A stretch of 64,000 nt of DNA from Mycolicibacterium fortuitum subsp. fortuitum (lineage in GTDB: Bacteria; Actinomycetota; Actinomycetes; Mycobacteriales; Mycobacteriaceae). The translations under genes and the position numbers were made by a program. The notes beneath the pieces were generated by a model that was given only the letters and a program-made list of their open reading frames with translations, was not told where the DNA came from and made no database searches. Below, piece by piece: positions 62,486 to 64,000 of this stretch; positions within the stretch are counted from its first letter, which is position 1; each line of letters opens with the position of its first letter. Where the stretch lies: positions 6,262,001-6,326,000 of the forward strand of contig NZ_AP025518.1 of NCBI RefSeq assembly GCF_022179545.1. Direction: 5' to 3'.

Positions 62486-62818
62486 TCAGTCCTCCTCGGG
62501 ATCGGATGCGATCAGTTCATCGATACGGGCGATGCGGCCACGCCAAACCTGTTCCAGCTCGGTCAACATGGACGCCACCGACCGCACTGCTTCCACGTCG
62601 CCGCTGGCCAGCTGCTCACGACCGTTGCGCCGCTTGATGATCAGCCCGGCTTTCTCCAGCACGGCGACGTGCTTCTGTACTGCCGCGAAGCTCATGTCGT
62701 ACTTCGCCGCCAGCACCGAGACCGAGTGCTCGCCGGCCAGGACCCGGCGCATGATGTCGCGCCTGGTCCGATCGGCGAGCGCGTGGAACAGGGCGTCTGC
62801 CCGGTCCTCATCACTCAC
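62486..62818 (-). CDS. ArsR family transcriptional regulator
   Basis: A roughly 110-residue winged-helix repressor: A-L-F-H-A-L-A-D-R-T-R-R-D-I-M-R-R-V-L, then S-V-S-V-L-A-A-K-Y-D-M-S-F-A-A-V-Q-K-H-V-A-V-L-E. No metal-binding Cys pair is seen, so it senses something other than arsenic-type metals. The GTG at 62818 is chosen; a GTG at 62824 is possible and a TTG at 62839 lies inside the operator. It is autoregulated with the SRPBCC gene. Confidence 0.88.
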   Translation of the reverse strand: MSDEDRADALFHALADRTRRDIMRRVLAGEHSVSVLAAKYDMSFAAVQKHVAVLEKAGLIIKRRNGREQLASGDVEAVRSVASMLTELEQVWRGRIARIDELIASDPEED

Positions 62819-62829
62819 GGTCACCCCAT

Positions 62830-62857
62830 CAACATACAACCAATCGGTTGTATGTTG
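62830..62857. promoter_or_regulatory. ArsR operator, 28-bp palindrome
   Basis: Perfect 12-bp arms (CAACATACAACC and GGTTGTATGTTG) around a 4-base centre (AATC) lie 6 bp upstream of the ArsR gene's GTG at 62824 and 12 bp before that at 62818. Placement over the promoter suggests autorepression. Confidence 0.8.
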
Positions 62858-62873
62858 TCAAGCGGCCGCGGCG

Positions 62874-63320
62874 TCAACCCCAATAGGAAAAGTTGCACAC
62901 CGGGTTCACCTCGGTCTTGTACGACACCAGCTTGTCGCCGTCCATGGTGATGGTGCAGGTGAGTTCGGCGCTGCCGCCGTCAGCGGCCACCTCCGACTCC
63001 AGTTCTTCGTAAACGGAGTACTGCTTCTCCCACGGCAGTGTCACATTCGACTCGGTCTGCTCGTCACCGCCGTTGACCCGGTAGCGAATCGTCACCGGGG
63101 CAGTGCCGCCGATGACCTTCATGACCGCCGTACCGACGGGTGTGCCCGTCGGCTCCGCCGCCTTGGGCGACTCACTCGTGGTGCGAGTCGGCTCGGTCGT
63201 GTCGCGCGCGGAGGACGTGGCGGCGGTGGTTTGCGCCACGGGTGTTCCCGTAGTCGTGCCACATCCCACGGCCAACGCGGCGCTGACGGTTATCGCGGCA
63301 AGGCCCTTGAGCGATCGCAT
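62874..63320 (-). CDS. MmpS-like lipoprotein
   Basis: A 148-residue lipoprotein. The lipobox is L-A-V-G-C with Cys at 20. A Thr/Ser/Pro linker precedes a domain that resembles MmpS: V-M-K-V-I-G-G-T-A-P-V-T-I-R-Y-R-V-N-G-G, N-V-T-L-P-W-E-K, and E-L-T-C-T-I-T-M-D-G-D-K-L-V. MmpS proteins partner MmpL transporters; none is adjacent here. The ATG at 63320 is preferred over a start at 63407. Confidence 0.8.
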   Translation of the reverse strand: MRSLKGLAAITVSAALAVGCGTTTGTPVAQTTAATSSARDTTEPTRTTSESPKAAEPTGTPVGTAVMKVIGGTAPVTIRYRVNGGDEQTESNVTLPWEKQYSVYEELESEVAADGGSAELTCTITMDGDKLVSYKTEVNPVCNFSYWG

Positions 63321-63508
63321 ACCTGACCCTACGACGGTCACAGGCGGTCCAGGAGCGGAAACTTCGCACCGGTCACCGACCCGCGCAAAACGCCTGACTG
63401 ACATCATCCGATGTCATATATTGACCCGGCATGTGTTCGCTGCGGCCGGCGTTCCCGCCATCAGCCGACATGGACACCGTCGGGGAATGTCAAGGGGGAC
63501 AATCGATA

Positions 63509-64000
63509 ATGGCGCACGGTTCACGCTGCCCGGAGAACACCAGACGTCTACCGCTGCGCTACGGTTTGTCCGTCGTCGCCATCGGTATCGGGATCGCCGG
63601 TGCCAGCGCGCATCCGGTCGCCTGGGCAGACCCCGGCACGTCCGGTACAGGTGCATCGAGTTCGTCCGGCCAGTCGTCGAGCCACTCGAGTGCGGGTACC
63701 AACCGCGGCCCCAAGAAGCCCGGCGACCGTCGGGCTACCCGTCCGGGACGGAAGTCGCCGTTGTCTCTCAAGGCACCCGACCGGGGCGCTACCGGCACAA
63801 CCGCCGACGATCCGGCCACCGGCCTGCCATCGAACGACGACCGCACGCCGGCCGTCGGGTCTCCCGCGGCGCCGCCGAGTTCGCCTGCTGCGCAGCAAGA
63901 GTCGATCGCCGACTTCGTCCGCGGGAAACTACGCGACTTCAAGCCGGCCGCCCCACTCCGCAACGACAGCACGCGGCCTGCCAGATCCGACTTCGCACCA
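63509..64000 (+). CDS. Secreted Ser/Pro-rich surface protein (3' partial)
   Basis: The reading frame runs off the end of the window. An ATG at 63509 follows GGGGGA. The N-terminus has a signal peptide (about residues 18-40, cleavage after W-A-D) and then a Ser/Thr/Pro/Arg-rich, low-complexity region (G-A-S-S-S-S-G-Q-S-S-S-H-S-S). Such starts are typical of long mycobacterial surface proteins. The C-terminal domain lies outside the window. Confidence 0.75.
   Translation, partial: MAHGSRCPENTRRLPLRYGLSVVAIGIGIAGASAHPVAWADPGTSGTGASSSSGQSSSHSSAGTNRGPKKPGDRRATRPGRKSPLSLKAPDRGATGTTADDPATGLPSNDDRTPAVGSPAAPPSSPAAQQESIADFVRGKLRDFKPAAPLRNDSTRPARSDFAP

Noticed and set aside
1..64000. tRNA, rRNA, CRISPR array or insertion sequence
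   Set aside because: No cloverleaf, regularly spaced repeat, transposase or terminal inverted repeat pair was seen by eye; a covariance-model search would be needed to exclude small RNAs.

Overview
The window is a stretch of a high-GC mycobacterial chromosome, most likely a fast-growing Mycolicibacterium. The evidence is an Rv3362c-Rv3365c-type sensor operon, an MmpL transporter, a cutinase, a LdtMt1-type L,D-transpeptidase, an IdeR box, a mycobacterial LexA (SOS) box on a DUF222-HNH gene, and many TetR regulators. Coding density is high and many genes overlap by 4 bp. I found no rRNA, tRNA, CRISPR array, insertion sequence or prophage gene. The window opens inside a fumarylacetoacetate-hydrolase-family gene and closes inside a secreted Ser/Pro-rich protein gene.

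Region 1 (1-16000) is metabolism and regulation. It holds a P450 and two tandem ABC1-family kinases divergent from a TetR gene, a DUF222-HNH protein behind an SOS box, a methylenetetrahydrofolate reductase-like enzyme, an alpha/beta hydrolase, a second-type (RibH2-like) lumazine synthase, and a ferredoxin reductase behind an IdeR box. An HSL-family esterase with an AraC regulator, a STAS protein, two TetR regulators, an unknown gene behind a Fur/Zur-like box and a secreted protein follow.

Region 2 (16056-20896) is a six-gene MoxR/DUF58/von Willebrand operon. Region 3 (21032-31791) holds an LLM-class oxidoreductase, a VOC protein, an MmpL transporter divergent from its TetR regulator over a double operator, a DsbA-like protein, a zinc alcohol dehydrogenase, a flavin reductase, a Nudix hydrolase, an NTF2-like protein, a cutinase, a class III cyclase and an AhpD-like protein.

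Region 4 (31844-39232) is the most interesting. A SKI2-like helicase is followed by an inverted repeat that looks like a rifamycin-associated element. Behind it lie a HelD/HelR-type RNA polymerase-clearing ATPase, an overlapping FAD monooxygenase and a TetR regulator: a plausible inducible RNA-polymerase-protection and drug-modification operon. Region 5 (39233-43480) is an accessory island: a gene-poor flank, a secreted Hint-domain polymorphic toxin whose C-terminal HNH nuclease lies in another frame (a one-base deletion), and a leucine-rich-repeat protein as candidate immunity factor.

Region 6 (43675-56390) has a VOC protein, a LysR/hydrolase pair, a lipoprotein, a secreted GH5-like glycosidase, a molybdopterin oxidoreductase with a probable frameshift at its start plus a coupled helical protein, a methyltransferase, two SDRs, a zinc-ribbon/DUF732 protein, a Pro/Ala-rich secreted protein with a strong terminator, and the L,D-transpeptidase. 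Region 7 (56391-64000) is the sensor kinase-roadblock-DUF742-GTPase operon with a MHYT protein, an ArsR-SRPBCC pair behind a 28-bp palindrome, an MmpS-like lipoprotein and the final partial secreted protein.
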